Below are positions 43,830 to 51,851 of a stretch of 64,000 nucleotides of DNA, in pieces. Source of the DNA: JAFNAG01 sp963721405 (lineage in GTDB: Bacteria > Acidobacteriota > UBA6911). The translations under genes were made by a program, and so were the position numbers. The DNA lies in the NCBI GenBank assembly GCA_963721405.1, contig CAVRJA010000004.1, positions 496,001 to 560,000 of the forward strand. The letters run 5' to 3'. The notes under the pieces are model-generated. The model worked only from the letters and a program-made list of their open reading frames with translations. It had not been told where the DNA came from and made no database searches. The stretch's first letter is position 1. Every line of letters begins with the position of its first letter.

Positions 43830-44798
43830 ATGACACAACCGGTAGTCGAACTGGAAAACCTCAAGGTAAGGCTCGGACGGCGGGAAATCCTACGCGGGAT
43901 TTCCTGCCGTCTCGGCGTTTCAGGCGTCGGCAAGGCCGTCGGGCTCCTCGGCCCCAACGGCGCCGGCAAATCCACGCTGATCTTGACCCTGCTGGGTTTC
44001 CACAAGCCAGCCGGCGGCCGTGCCCGCGTGCTGGGCTTCGACTGCCGCTCCCACATGCGCGGCGTCCGATCGCGTATCGGCTACATGCCCGAGACCGATG
44101 CCTTCATCCCCAACATGACGGCGGTCACCTTCCTCCGTCTCATGGCCGAGCTTTCCGGTCTCCCCAGTGAAGCTGCCCTCGAGAAGGCTCACGAAGTGCT
44201 GTTTCACGTCGGACTCGGCGAGGCTCGCTACCGGGAGTTGAGGACATATTCGCTGGGCATGAAGCAGATGACCAAGCTCGCACAGGCCATCGTCCACGGC
44301 CCCGAACTGGTGATCCTGGACGAACCTACCAACGGCCTGGATCCTGCCGCACGACAGCGTATGCTGAGACTCGTTCGCGAAATGAAGGAAGAGCAGGGGA
44401 TGAACGTGCTGCTCTGCTCGCACTTGCTGCGCGACGTCGAGCAGGTGTGCGACGAGGTGGTCATCATGAAAGACGGCATGATCGTGCACGAATGCAACCT
44501 CGAGGAGGAGCGGCGCTCCAACAAGTCGTTCGTCGAACTCGAAGTCACCGGCAATGACGAGAATCTGCGCGCGGCGCTGCCTGAAATCGGGGCCGACGGC
44601 GTCACCGAAGGGGATGGGCGCTGGCGCATCGTCCTCCCTGCCGACGTCGAAATCCAGGCGATGTGGGACCTCCTTGCACGGCAAAACCTCCTGGTGAGGA
44701 AACTCAATCACCGGCGCGACACGCTGGAAGAAATCTTTTTGAAGGCAATGGGGCATATCGCCCACACCCCTGGGGAACGGGGACTTGGTGCTGGGTGA
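43830..44798 (+). CDS. ABC transporter ATP-binding protein
   Basis: A 322-residue ATPase: Walker A GPNGAGKST, Q-loop region IGYMPETDAF, signature YSLGMKQMTKLAQA (typical of CcmA/NatA-type exporters), Walker B LVILDEPTNGLDP and switch histidine LLCSHLLRDVEQ. A ~90-residue C-terminal domain follows. The last codons (GERGLGAG*) and the stop lie within the first units of a GGGTGTT array, so the natural C-terminus may have been replaced. It is the first ABC gene after the anti-sigma candidate (27 bp). Confidence 0.93.
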   Translation: MTQPVVELENLKVRLGRREILRGISCRLGVSGVGKAVGLLGPNGAGKSTLILTLLGFHKPAGGRARVLGFDCRSHMRGVRSRIGYMPETDAFIPNMTAVTFLRLMAELSGLPSEAALEKAHEVLFHVGLGEARYRELRTYSLGMKQMTKLAQAIVHGPELVILDEPTNGLDPAARQRMLRLVREMKEEQGMNVLLCSHLLRDVEQVCDEVVIMKDGMIVHECNLEEERRSNKSFVELEVTGNDENLRAALPEIGADGVTEGDGRWRIVLPADVEIQAMWDLLARQNLLVRKLNHRRDTLEEIFLKAMGHIAHTPGERGLGAG

Positions 44799-44830
44799 TG
44801 GGTGCTGGGTGTTGGGTGCTGGGTGTTAGG
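44787..44830. repeat. GGGTGYT heptamer array, left arm
   Basis: About six tandem units of GGGTGCT/GGGTGTT/GGGTGAT. It overlaps the stop codon of the upstream ATPase gene and faces inverted arrays at 44921-44950 and 45005-45037. Confidence 0.8.
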
Positions 44831-44920
44831 TTGTGGCTGCTAGATGAAAGGGTCAGGTGGTACGAGTGGGGGCTCAGAGGATAAACGCGATTAGGGGGGA
44901 GGGAACAAGTACCGAAGGTA

Positions 44921-45037
44921 CCAGCACCCAAAACCCAACACCCAGCACCCGGGCCGTAGGCCCTAGACGCAACACCCTGGCAGGTGAGAAGAAACAACTA
45001 AGTCCCCAACACCTAACACCCAACACCTAACACCCAG
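44921..45037. repeat. Inverted ARCACCC heptamer arrays, right arms
   Basis: Units CCAGCAC/CCAACAC occur at 44921-44950, then CCAACAC/CTAACAC at 45005-45037, inverted relative to the array at 44787. They end about 30 bp before the next ABC permease start and leave the ribosome site (AGGAG) intact. Confidence 0.8.
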
Positions 45038-45067
45038 GTGAAAGGGCGCAACATGCAGGAGTGACGG

Positions 45068-45928
45068 ATGGCAGTTTATCGGCGGGGGTATCATCGGTAC
45101 AGGGGAGAGATGACAGGCCGCTGGACGCGGTTCATGGTGTTGCCGCGCTTTGCCTGGAATCGTCTGTTCCAGAAGCGTCTCGTCGTCCTGCTCACCGTGG
45201 TCGCTATGATGTGGCCGTTGCTCTGCGCCGTATTCATCTACCTCACCAATCATGCTGAACTGTTGAAGGGGCTTGACAAGCAGTTTCAGAGCTTTATCCA
45301 GGTCAACGGCAGCTTCTTCGTCGTCTTCATGAACGTACAAGCGGCCTTCGCCGTGTTTCTCGCGGCGTTAGCCGGCCCCGGCCTGATTGCGCCCGATCTG
45401 ACGAACAACGCCTTGCCGCTCTACTTCAGCCGTCCGCTTACCCGGACCGACTATTCCCTGGCCCGCCTCATCGTGCTTTTCGGCATGCTCTCGATGATCA
45501 CGTGGGTTCCGGGTCTGTTCCTGTTCGGCATGCAGGTAGGCATGACCGGCGTCTGGTGGTTGCGGGCAAACTGGACACTCGGCGCCGGGATTGTGGGCGG
45601 CTTCGCCATATGGGTGCTGCTGGTCAGCGTAGTGGCTCTGGCCGGGTCCGCCTACGTCAGGTGGAGAATGGTGGCGGGCGCATTCGTGCTCGGCTTTTTC
45701 TTCATCCTGGCCGGCATGTCGGTCATGATCAACGGTGTTTTTCGTGTAACCTGGGGCCACGCGCTGAACCCGGCGTGGGCCACCTACCGTTTGTGGTGCG
45801 CGATGCTCGGCGTCGAGCCGCCGGAGGGGCCCGGGGTCGTCGCATGCGCATCGGTCCTGGCAGCGATCATCCTGCTGCTCGCACTCGTGCTCGAGCGCAA
45901 GCTGCGCCCGGTGGAGGTGATTTCGTGA
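45068..45928 (+). CDS. ABC transporter permease
   Basis: A 286-residue ABC-2-type membrane protein with six predicted helices (LVVLLTVVAMMWPLLCAVFI, FFVVFMNVQAAFAVFLAALA, LIVLFGMLSMITWVPGLFLF, GAGIVGGFAIWVLLVSVVAL, AGAFVLGFFFILAGMSVMI, VVACASVLAAIILLLALVL). The motif LPLYFSRPLTRTDYSLARL lies after the second helix, as in NatB/ABC-2 permeases. CAGGAGTGACGG precedes the ATG. It ends with a GTGA overlap onto the next ATPase gene, so the two are coupled. The substrate is unknown. Confidence 0.85.
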   Translation: MAVYRRGYHRYRGEMTGRWTRFMVLPRFAWNRLFQKRLVVLLTVVAMMWPLLCAVFIYLTNHAELLKGLDKQFQSFIQVNGSFFVVFMNVQAAFAVFLAALAGPGLIAPDLTNNALPLYFSRPLTRTDYSLARLIVLFGMLSMITWVPGLFLFGMQVGMTGVWWLRANWTLGAGIVGGFAIWVLLVSVVALAGSAYVRWRMVAGAFVLGFFFILAGMSVMINGVFRVTWGHALNPAWATYRLWCAMLGVEPPEGPGVVACASVLAAIILLLALVLERKLRPVEVIS

Positions 45929-46854
45929 GCGGGACCGAGGTCGTTTTCGAGGAGGTCTCGAAGTTCTACGGCGAGGTGCTCGGCGTGAATCGGGTCACGC
46001 TGCACATTCCGCCGGGAATCACGAGCCTGGTCGGGCCTAACGGCTCCGGCAAAACCACGCTCATGAACCTGATGACGGGACTGATTCACCCCGATCAAGG
46101 TTCGATTCTTATGCGCGGCATCTCGCCCCGCGACCCCGAGCGCCTGATGCGCATCACGGGATACGCCACGCAGTACGATGCCGCACCGCGCTGGGCCACC
46201 GGCTTCAGCTTCATCACCACCGGGCTGCTCCTGTTCGGCTACGGCCGCGCGGAGGCCGAAGAAAGGGCGTGGAAAGCGCTCGAGCGGCTGAGCCTGACAG
46301 ATGCGGCGCATCGCAAGGTGGCAGCCTACTCGAAAGGCATGCGGCAGAGGGTGCGCCTGGCACAGGCAATCGCACACGAACCTGAATTGCTGGTGCTCGA
46401 TGAGCCGCTCAACGGCCTGGACCCGCTGGTCCGCGCGGAGACCATCGCCCTGTTCCGCACCTGGGCCGCCCAGGGACGGCACGTTATCCTGTCGAGCCAC
46501 GTCCTGCAGGAAGTGGATGTGATCAGCGACCAGGTGATCCTCATCGCCAACGGCATGATCGTGGCCGAAGGCGAGATCCGAAACGTGCGCGAGGAAATCC
46601 ACGAGCACCCCAGCCAGTTCATCATCCGCTGCAGCGACGCGTCGCGTCTCGCCGCGCTGCTGTTCAACGAAGACCATGTCACCGAGATCAAGCTGAACGA
46701 GGACCGGCTTGGGCTGCTCGTGATGACCCGTGACCGCGAACAGTTTTCGCGCACCCTCGGGCGCATCGCCCTCAACGGCTACAAGATTGACGGCGTCATC
46801 CCCGCCGATGAAAACGTCGACGCCCTCTATGAGTACCTTATAGGCGGGAATTAA
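45925..46854 (+). CDS. ABC transporter ATP-binding protein (second)
   Basis: A 309-residue ATPase starting at GTG 45925, overlapping the permease stop in GTGA. Walker A GPNGSGKTT, signature YSKGMRQRVRLAQA, Walker B LLVLDEPLNGLDP and switch histidine ILSSHVLQEVD. The C-terminal ~90 residues (LNEDRLGLLVMTRDREQFSR) form a ferredoxin-like regulatory domain typical of CcmA-type ATPases. It pairs with the preceding permease. Confidence 0.93.
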   Translation: MSGTEVVFEEVSKFYGEVLGVNRVTLHIPPGITSLVGPNGSGKTTLMNLMTGLIHPDQGSILMRGISPRDPERLMRITGYATQYDAAPRWATGFSFITTGLLLFGYGRAEAEERAWKALERLSLTDAAHRKVAAYSKGMRQRVRLAQAIAHEPELLVLDEPLNGLDPLVRAETIALFRTWAAQGRHVILSSHVLQEVDVISDQVILIANGMIVAEGEIRNVREEIHEHPSQFIIRCSDASRLAALLFNEDHVTEIKLNEDRLGLLVMTRDREQFSRTLGRIALNGYKIDGVIPADENVDALYEYLIGGN

Positions 46855-46864
46855 TGGCGGTCGC

Positions 46865-46932
46865 CGGGTGTTACGTGCCGGGTGTTGGGTGCTGGGTGTT
46901 AGGTGCTGGGTGTTAGGGAGTGGGTGTTGGGG
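46865..46932. repeat. GGGTGTT heptamer array before the four-helix-bundle gene
   Basis: About nine degenerate units of GGGTGTT/GGGTGCT/AGGTGCT, in the orientation of the 44787 array. It begins within 15 bp of the ATPase stop and ends 25 bp before the next ATG. Confidence 0.8.
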
Positions 46933-46956
46933 TTGCTTTGGCGGACGGAGCCGGCC

Positions 46957-47316
46957 ATGATCAAGAGCTTCAGGGAGCTTCGAGTGTGGCAACAGGGCAT
47001 GGATCTCGTAGAGGAGGTTTACCGATTAACAGAGCGGTTCCCGGGACATGAGGTTTATGGACTTACGAGCCAAATGCGCAGGGCGGCGGTATCGATACCC
47101 TCCAACATCGCGGAAGGACACGTTAGAGAACACATCAAAGAATATCTGAACCATTTGTCGATGGCCCAGGCATCTTTGGCGGAAATTGAAACACAAATCG
47201 AAATCGCGGTCCGACTCAAGTATGTTCCACAAGAACCCTCGAAAGTGATGCTTGAAAAATCCACATCCCTTGGGAAACAACTTCATGCGCTTCGAAAAGC
47301 TCTCAAAGATCGATGA
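46957..47316 (+). CDS. Four-helix-bundle protein of the S23/23S rRNA intervening-sequence family
   Basis: A 119-residue protein. FRELRVWQQGMDLVEEVYRL, GLTSQMRRAAVSIPSNIAEG (hallmark SIPSNIAEG) and FLxxAxxSLAEIExQIxxA-type helices (HLSMAQASLAEIETQIEIA) match the family. Similar proteins are encoded in IVSs of 23S rRNA, beside diversity-generating retroelements, and alone. The gene separates the ABC ATPase from the next permease. It is bracketed by heptamer arrays at 46865-46932 and 47324-47559, which suggests it came in with them. GGAG lies 7 bp before ATG 46957. Confidence 0.9.
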   Translation: MIKSFRELRVWQQGMDLVEEVYRLTERFPGHEVYGLTSQMRRAAVSIPSNIAEGHVREHIKEYLNHLSMAQASLAEIETQIEIAVRLKYVPQEPSKVMLEKSTSLGKQLHALRKALKDR

Positions 47317-47323
47317 TAGTGTA

Positions 47324-47355
47324 TGGGTATCGGGTGTCAGATGTTAGGTGTTGAG
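47324..47355. repeat. Short direct heptamer tract after the four-helix-bundle gene
   Basis: GGGTATC/GGGTGTC/AGATGTT/AGGTGTT units in the same orientation as the array at 46865. It is followed by ~90 bp of unique sequence before an inverted array. Confidence 0.65.
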
Positions 47356-47448
47356 TAATCGCCGGAAACCTGGATTGGCGGCGTAAGCCACTGAAAGGCG
47401 CTACTAATGAAGCATGACAATAATGCCCCCGCCCCCAAAGACCCAAGA

Positions 47449-47559
47449 CCCGATACCCAACACCCGACACCCGACACCCGACACCCGACACCCGACACCC
47501 AACACCCGACACCCGACACCCAGCGCCCGACACCCGACACCCAGCGCCCAGCACCCGGC
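47449..47559. repeat. Inverted ACACCCG heptamer array at the 5' end of the discoidin permease
   Basis: About sixteen units of ACACCCG/ACACCCA, opposite in orientation to the 46865 array. The array is open in the frame of the following permease, where it would encode Pro-Asp-Thr-Arg/Gln-His repeats. An in-frame ATG at 47407 precedes it. Confidence 0.85.
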
Positions 47560-47571
47560 AAAAGGGGGCAA

Positions 47572-49077
47572 GTGTGGACCATCGCCAAAATTGAGTTGCG
47601 GCGGGCGTTTTTTTCCAAGCGCGCGTTCTGGGTGTACGGATTGGCGCTCTTCCCGGCGGTGATCTTCTTCGGGCATGCGATTGAGGTCAAAATCAGGCGA
47701 GATCGGCTCTCGGCCCGCGGTCTCACGCAGCCTGCCCTTCTCGACAGCGCTCAGAAAGGTGAAACCTCCGAGGACGTGATAAAGCGCCTGGGCAATCCCG
47801 CCCGCGATCAGAAGTGGGAAAGTCGCCGGCGAGTCCGTGCCAAAGGCGAAGCCACCGGGGTCACGGCTCATATAATCGAACCGGCCGTCGATGCGCGTTT
47901 CGTCCGGCTGAACATCACCCGGCCGACCTACAGCGGCGATCAGACGGCCACGATCTACGAATTCGAAGTGTACGGCCCCGACAGTCCTGTCAACCTGGCG
48001 CTGCGTCGGCCGGCCACCGGCAGCGTCCCATGTGAGAACGACCAGGGGCCGGAGAAGGCATTTAACGGCAGTGTCTCCGGCGGGGAGAGCGACAAGTGGT
48101 GCACGGACGAGTGGGAACGGTTCCTGCAAGTGGACCTCGGCGCGCCCGTCAAGGTGAAACGCTTCGTGCTCAAACACGCCAGCGCCGGAGGTGAAAGCGA
48201 CGAGTCCGACACCCGCGAATACAACATTCAGGTCAGCAAAGACGGCAAGATGTTCGCCTCGGTCGTGAACTCCTCCGGAGCAAGGTTCGTCGACGAACGC
48301 ACATCGCACAGTGAACTCGTGTACTTTGACGGCCGCCGCCAGGCGCGGCTGCAATTTACGGACGGCAAGCTGGTTTCGAAAGACGTTCGCCCGTTGCTTA
48401 ATTTCGAAGAAGATCGACAGGTATTTGCCGGGGTCTTTCAGTATTTCTATTTGCGGCTGGCGATCTTCTTCGGCTGCCTCGGCATATTCATGAACCTGTT
48501 TCGCGGGGAGATGCTGGACAAGACGCTCCATTTCTGGTTTCTCGCTCCCGCGCGTCGCGACGTGCTGCTCCTCGGCAAGTACGCCGCCGGCCTCATCGCT
48601 TCGTCGATAATCTTTGCCGGCGGTGCGCTGTTGTGCTTCGCGGTCATGATCTGGTCGCAAGACCCCGCGGAGGTGCGGGCGTACTGGCAAAGCATGGGAA
48701 TGGCGCATGCCTTCTGGTACGCGACGGCCGCGGTAATGGGTTGCGTCGGATACGGGAGTATCTTCCTCGCCGCAGGCCTGTTGCTGCGCAACCCGATCAT
48801 TCCTGCCGCAGTGCTTCTCGCATGGGAGAGCATCAACGGCTTTCTGCCTGAAGTTCTGCAGAAACTGAGCGTGCTCTATTACCTCCAATCGTTGTGTCCG
48901 GTGCCTGCTCCGATGGACAAGTCCGCGCCGGCAATCGTCCAGCTGCTGCTTTCCCCCGCGGCGCCTGCTTCCCGCACCGGCGCCGTTCTGGGCTTGCTCC
49001 TGGTGACGGCCCTGGTGCTGGGTGTCGCCCGCATCGCCATCCGCCGCATGCAGGTCACCTACGGCGCTGAAGCGTAG
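47572..49077 (+). CDS. ABC permease with inserted discoidin-like domain
   Basis: About 501 residues. The N-terminal helix VYGLALFPAVIFFGHAI follows VWTIAKIELRRAFFSKRAFW. Residues ~60-250 face outside and hold an F5/8-type C-like fold (NLALRRPATGSVPCEND, GPEKAFNG, WCTDEWERFLQVDLGAPVKV, YNIQVSKDGKMFASV). ABC-2-type helices follow (YFYLRLAIFFGCLGIFMNLF and others). GTG 47572 has AAGGGGG 5 bp upstream. The frame is open to ATG 47407, but that start would translate the heptamer array. It is the second permease of the sigma-linked ABC locus and probably binds an extracellular glycan. Confidence 0.82.
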   Translation: MWTIAKIELRRAFFSKRAFWVYGLALFPAVIFFGHAIEVKIRRDRLSARGLTQPALLDSAQKGETSEDVIKRLGNPARDQKWESRRRVRAKGEATGVTAHIIEPAVDARFVRLNITRPTYSGDQTATIYEFEVYGPDSPVNLALRRPATGSVPCENDQGPEKAFNGSVSGGESDKWCTDEWERFLQVDLGAPVKVKRFVLKHASAGGESDESDTREYNIQVSKDGKMFASVVNSSGARFVDERTSHSELVYFDGRRQARLQFTDGKLVSKDVRPLLNFEEDRQVFAGVFQYFYLRLAIFFGCLGIFMNLFRGEMLDKTLHFWFLAPARRDVLLLGKYAAGLIASSIIFAGGALLCFAVMIWSQDPAEVRAYWQSMGMAHAFWYATAAVMGCVGYGSIFLAAGLLLRNPIIPAAVLLAWESINGFLPEVLQKLSVLYYLQSLCPVPAPMDKSAPAIVQLLLSPAAPASRTGAVLGLLLVTALVLGVARIAIRRMQVTYGAEA

Positions 49078-49137
49078 GAATACCGATGACGATCGAGGGG
49101 CAAGGCCCGAGACCATTTGTGGTTTGCCGGGATGAAC

Positions 49138-50550
49138 TCAACGGAGGGCGCTCAGCAAGCCTTCCAGCAGCAGTTTTTCCTGGTCCGGGAAGACGGTGCG
49201 CAGGTCGACGAGGACTTTGTCGTCCTCCAGGCGCACGATGATCGGGGGATTCTGAGCGCGGAGGTTCCTCTCGATCGCGTTGGGAGAGTGCTTATCCGAC
49301 GCGAGCGCCAGCAACACGGTCTCGAGACCGGCGTCGGGACAGGAACCGCCGCCGACCACCGAGTTTCCTTCCAGGAGGGAGACACGCGCTCCTTCCGGCG
49401 ACCGCCGCTGCAGGTTTCTGAGCAGACGCCCTGTTCTCTGCGCCAGCTCCTTGCGGGACATCGACAGCATGCGCAGAACGGGGATGTCGCGTCTCGCCTG
49501 GCCGGTTCTGTAGCTCAAGAGAGTCGCTTCGAGCGCGCCACAAACAAGTTTGTCGACACGATAGGTGCGCATGAGCGGATTCGTGCGGATCCGGTCGACC
49601 CAGCGGCGCAAGCCGGCAATAATTCCTGCCTGCGGCCCGCCGAGGAGCTTATCGGCGCTGAAACAAACCAGGTCGACGCCCGCGGCGACACTCTCCTGCG
49701 CCACCGGTTCCTCGGCGATACCGCAGGACCGGAGCTCTTCCAGGCAGCCGCTGCCGATATCCTCGACCAGGGGCAGATCGTGACGGCGGGCCAGGCCGAC
49801 CAGTTCCTGCAAGCCGGGCTTCTCCGTGAAACCCCGGATGCGGTAGTTGCTCGTGTGGACGCGCAGGATCAGAGCGGTGTCGTTCCCGATGGCAGCCTCA
49901 TAATCCCGCAGCCGCGTCTTGTTGGTGGTCCCCACTTCGCGCAGCCGCGCTCCGCTCCGGGCCATGATGTCGGGGATGCGAAAGGAGCCACCGATCTCGA
50001 TCAGCTCGCCCCGCGATACCACCACCTCTTTCCCGGAGGCCATGGTATCCAGAATCAGGAAAACCGCAGCGGCGTTGTTGTTGACGACGGTCGCGGCCTC
50101 GCAGCCCAGCAATTCCTTCAGCGAAGACTCGACGAGCTGATCGCGGCGCGATCGTGCCCCTGCCTCCAAATCGTACTCGAGATTAGTGTATTGTGCCGAG
50201 ATTGCCGATAAGCTCTTCTGTGCCGCCGCCGATAGTGGCGCACGGCCAAGGTTCGTATGCAGGATTACTCCGGTCGCATTGATGACCGGAATCAGCGCGG
50301 GATGCAGGCGCCGCTGTAACCGTTCGGCGAGACGCTGCTCGAGGATCGCCGGATCGGGTTCGGCGTTCCCGATCGCGTCACCGGAAAGAATGGCAGTCCG
50401 GACCTGTTGCAGCAGTTTCTGGATTTCGGCGACGACAAAGGCCCGGCTGGTGCGGTCTACCCAGGCGGCAACCGACGGCTGCAGCAGGAAATGGTCGACC
50501 GCCGGAATCCGCCGGAGCAAATCCTGCCTGAAGTCTGGAGATTTGTCCAT
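49138..50550 (-). CDS. selA: L-seryl-tRNA(Sec) selenium transferase
   Basis: A 470-residue PLP enzyme that converts Ser-tRNA(Sec) to Sec-tRNA(Sec). VINATGVILHTNLGRAPLS, NLEYDLEAGARSRRD, EVGTTNKTRLRDYE and SADKLLGGPQAGIIAG (PLP lysine) are SelA signatures. The usual length is kept. It is divergent from the 50648 gene and convergent with the discoidin permease. Neither selB, selC nor selD is in the window. It starts at ATG 50550, probably on a leaderless transcript (see promoter). Confidence 0.96.
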   Translation of the reverse strand: MDKSPDFRQDLLRRIPAVDHFLLQPSVAAWVDRTSRAFVVAEIQKLLQQVRTAILSGDAIGNAEPDPAILEQRLAERLQRRLHPALIPVINATGVILHTNLGRAPLSAAAQKSLSAISAQYTNLEYDLEAGARSRRDQLVESSLKELLGCEAATVVNNNAAAVFLILDTMASGKEVVVSRGELIEIGGSFRIPDIMARSGARLREVGTTNKTRLRDYEAAIGNDTALILRVHTSNYRIRGFTEKPGLQELVGLARRHDLPLVEDIGSGCLEELRSCGIAEEPVAQESVAAGVDLVCFSADKLLGGPQAGIIAGLRRWVDRIRTNPLMRTYRVDKLVCGALEATLLSYRTGQARRDIPVLRMLSMSRKELAQRTGRLLRNLQRRSPEGARVSLLEGNSVVGGGSCPDAGLETVLLALASDKHSPNAIERNLRAQNPPIIVRLEDDKVLVDLRTVFPDQEKLLLEGLLSALR

Positions 50551-50585
50551 GGCGCCATTTCAACACAGCCCGCGAGGGCTGTCAA
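50550..50585 (-). promoter_or_regulatory. selA promoter with palindrome in the spacer, probably leaderless
   Basis: On the minus strand, TTGACA (50585-50580), a 17-bp spacer and TGAAAT (50562-50557). Transcription would start at about the selA ATG. A perfect inverted repeat ACAGCCC-GCGA-GGGCTGT (50565-50582) fills the spacer and touches the -35 box, an ideal place for a repressor. Confidence 0.55.
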
Positions 50586-50647
50586 TCTGCAGGCTGGAAC
50601 GAAGTCGCACAGGCAGCTTTCCAACGGTACCGTGAGGCGCAATCGCA

Positions 50648-51226
50648 GTGTACGATGAAGACCTGAGCAACCTGGACGAATGGATCCGCCGGTTGAAGAT
50701 CGAGTACGACATCTTCTTCAACGGGAACAGGCGCAAGCCGCCCGATGATCTGAAGATGCGGGTGGAAAAGCTGGTCAAGCGGCTTTCGGAAGCCACCGAC
50801 ATGAACTTTTCCCAGCGCTTCCGGTACAATACGCTGATCGCCCGTTTTTATGTGTATCGGGATCTGTGGCGGCGCACCCAGCAGGAACAGGAGTCCACGA
50901 AGGAATCCGGCGACGAACAGACTCTTGCCGAACGGACTGCTCCCACAAAATCCCAGCAGGGCGAACCAGTCCCGGAGATTGAAGTGTCTCTTCGCGATCC
51001 TTTGGTGGAGGAAGAAAAAGTACGGCAGCTATACGATGGACTGCTTCGCTTGAGGGGGGCACAAGCGAATCAGTCGCTCGCCATTTCCTACCAGCAGTTC
51101 GTGCAATACATTGCCAATCAGACTCTGGGCATCCAGCAGAAGTACCGGTGCGCCAGCGTCATCTTCCGGATCGCGCTGGAGGAGAAAGCGATTAAGTTTA
51201 CAGCCAAAGCGGATAGCGGCTCATGA
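50648..51226 (+). CDS. Conserved hypothetical protein, MXAN_5187-like
   Basis: A 192-residue cytoplasmic protein starting at GTG 50648. N-terminal helices (LDEWIRRLKIEYDIFFNGNR, MRVEKLVKRLSEATDMNFSQ, RFRYNTLIARFYVYRDLWRR) precede a charged linker and a C-terminal domain (LYDGLLRLRG, ISYQQFVQYIANQT, YRCASVIFRIALEEKAIKFT). Both parts recall myxobacterial/acidobacterial proteins containing an MXAN_5187 C-terminal domain. The function is unknown. The stop overlaps the cold-shock gene's stop on the other strand by 6 bp. Confidence 0.7.
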   Translation: MYDEDLSNLDEWIRRLKIEYDIFFNGNRRKPPDDLKMRVEKLVKRLSEATDMNFSQRFRYNTLIARFYVYRDLWRRTQQEQESTKESGDEQTLAERTAPTKSQQGEPVPEIEVSLRDPLVEEEKVRQLYDGLLRLRGAQANQSLAISYQQFVQYIANQTLGIQQKYRCASVIFRIALEEKAIKFTAKADSGS

Positions 51227-51460
51227 GGCTGTCGCCTGCTGAACCTGCGGCGACTCCAGCCTGGTTACATTTTCGGCCTGCGGGCCACGGGGCCCCATTT
51301 TGATGTCGAATTCTACTGTTTCTCCCTCCCTAAGGGTCTTGTAACCCTTCTCACGAATCGCACTGTAGTGGACAAACACATCTGCCCCGGAATGTTGCGA
51401 GATAAATCCGTAGCCTTTTGTGTTGTTGAACCATTTGACTGTGCCGGAAATTCTGGCCAT
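51221..51460 (-). CDS. Cold-shock-domain protein
   Basis: A 79-residue nucleic-acid-binding protein. SGTVKWFNNTKGYGFISQHS holds RNP1 (KGYGFI), and DVFVHYSAI is RNP2. The C-terminal tail (PQVQQATAS) is slightly longer than CspA. A near-perfect AGGAGGGGGA precedes ATG 51460. The protein melts RNA structure at low temperature or during growth transition. A promoter lies ~105-130 bp upstream, so it has a long leader, as is usual for csp genes. Confidence 0.93.
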   Translation of the reverse strand: MARISGTVKWFNNTKGYGFISQHSGADVFVHYSAIREKGYKTLREGETVEFDIKMGPRGPQAENVTRLESPQVQQATAS

Positions 51461-51564
51461 TCTCCCCCTCCTAACGCACCAACATCGCCGGCATGCGAGC
51501 CAAAACACCTCCTTTGCCGGCCGGGCATTAGAAATCCCAACGTGAAATTGCAGAATTTTAATTC

Positions 51565-51594
51565 AGCCTAGTGGAGCCTATTTGTTGTTGTCAA
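51565..51594 (-). promoter_or_regulatory. Probable promoter of the cold-shock gene
   Basis: Minus-strand TTGACA (51594-51589), an 18-bp spacer and TAGGCT (51570-51565). The predicted leader is about 95-100 nt and includes an A/T-rich segment. The -10 is weak, so the placement is tentative. Confidence 0.4.
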
Positions 51595-51851
51595 GTGGAA
51601 AAATGTACTTTATTCGGCGCAGCGGCTCGTATACTATCCGCATCGAATGCCTCATCTACGAGAGGTTTGCCGGTCGCCGATCCATGCGTCGAACCGGCAA
51701 TCGGGACAGGTGGATCAAAGCGGGCGCGGCCGCCAGAGTCGCGACCGCCGACCCGGGGAGTCTCTCCCCAATTGTCTGGACTTTGATCCCAGACTCGACG
51801 GCGTCGGAAAATGTGAGCTTACATTAAAATGCTCTAACCAAGGAGGCCATC
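51595..51851. other. Intergenic region upstream of purH
   Basis: No gene is visible. CGTATACTATCC near 51628 may contain a -10 box for purH, but no convincing -35 is present. Confidence 0.3.

Noticed and set aside
47449..47559. CRISPR array
   Set aside because: The units are 7 bp and contiguous without unique spacers, and no cas genes are present.
49078..49137. selC (tRNA-Sec) or another RNA gene beside selA
   Set aside because: The gap is only 60 bp, too short for the ~95-nt tRNA-Sec, and no TPsiC-like GGTTC pattern is present.
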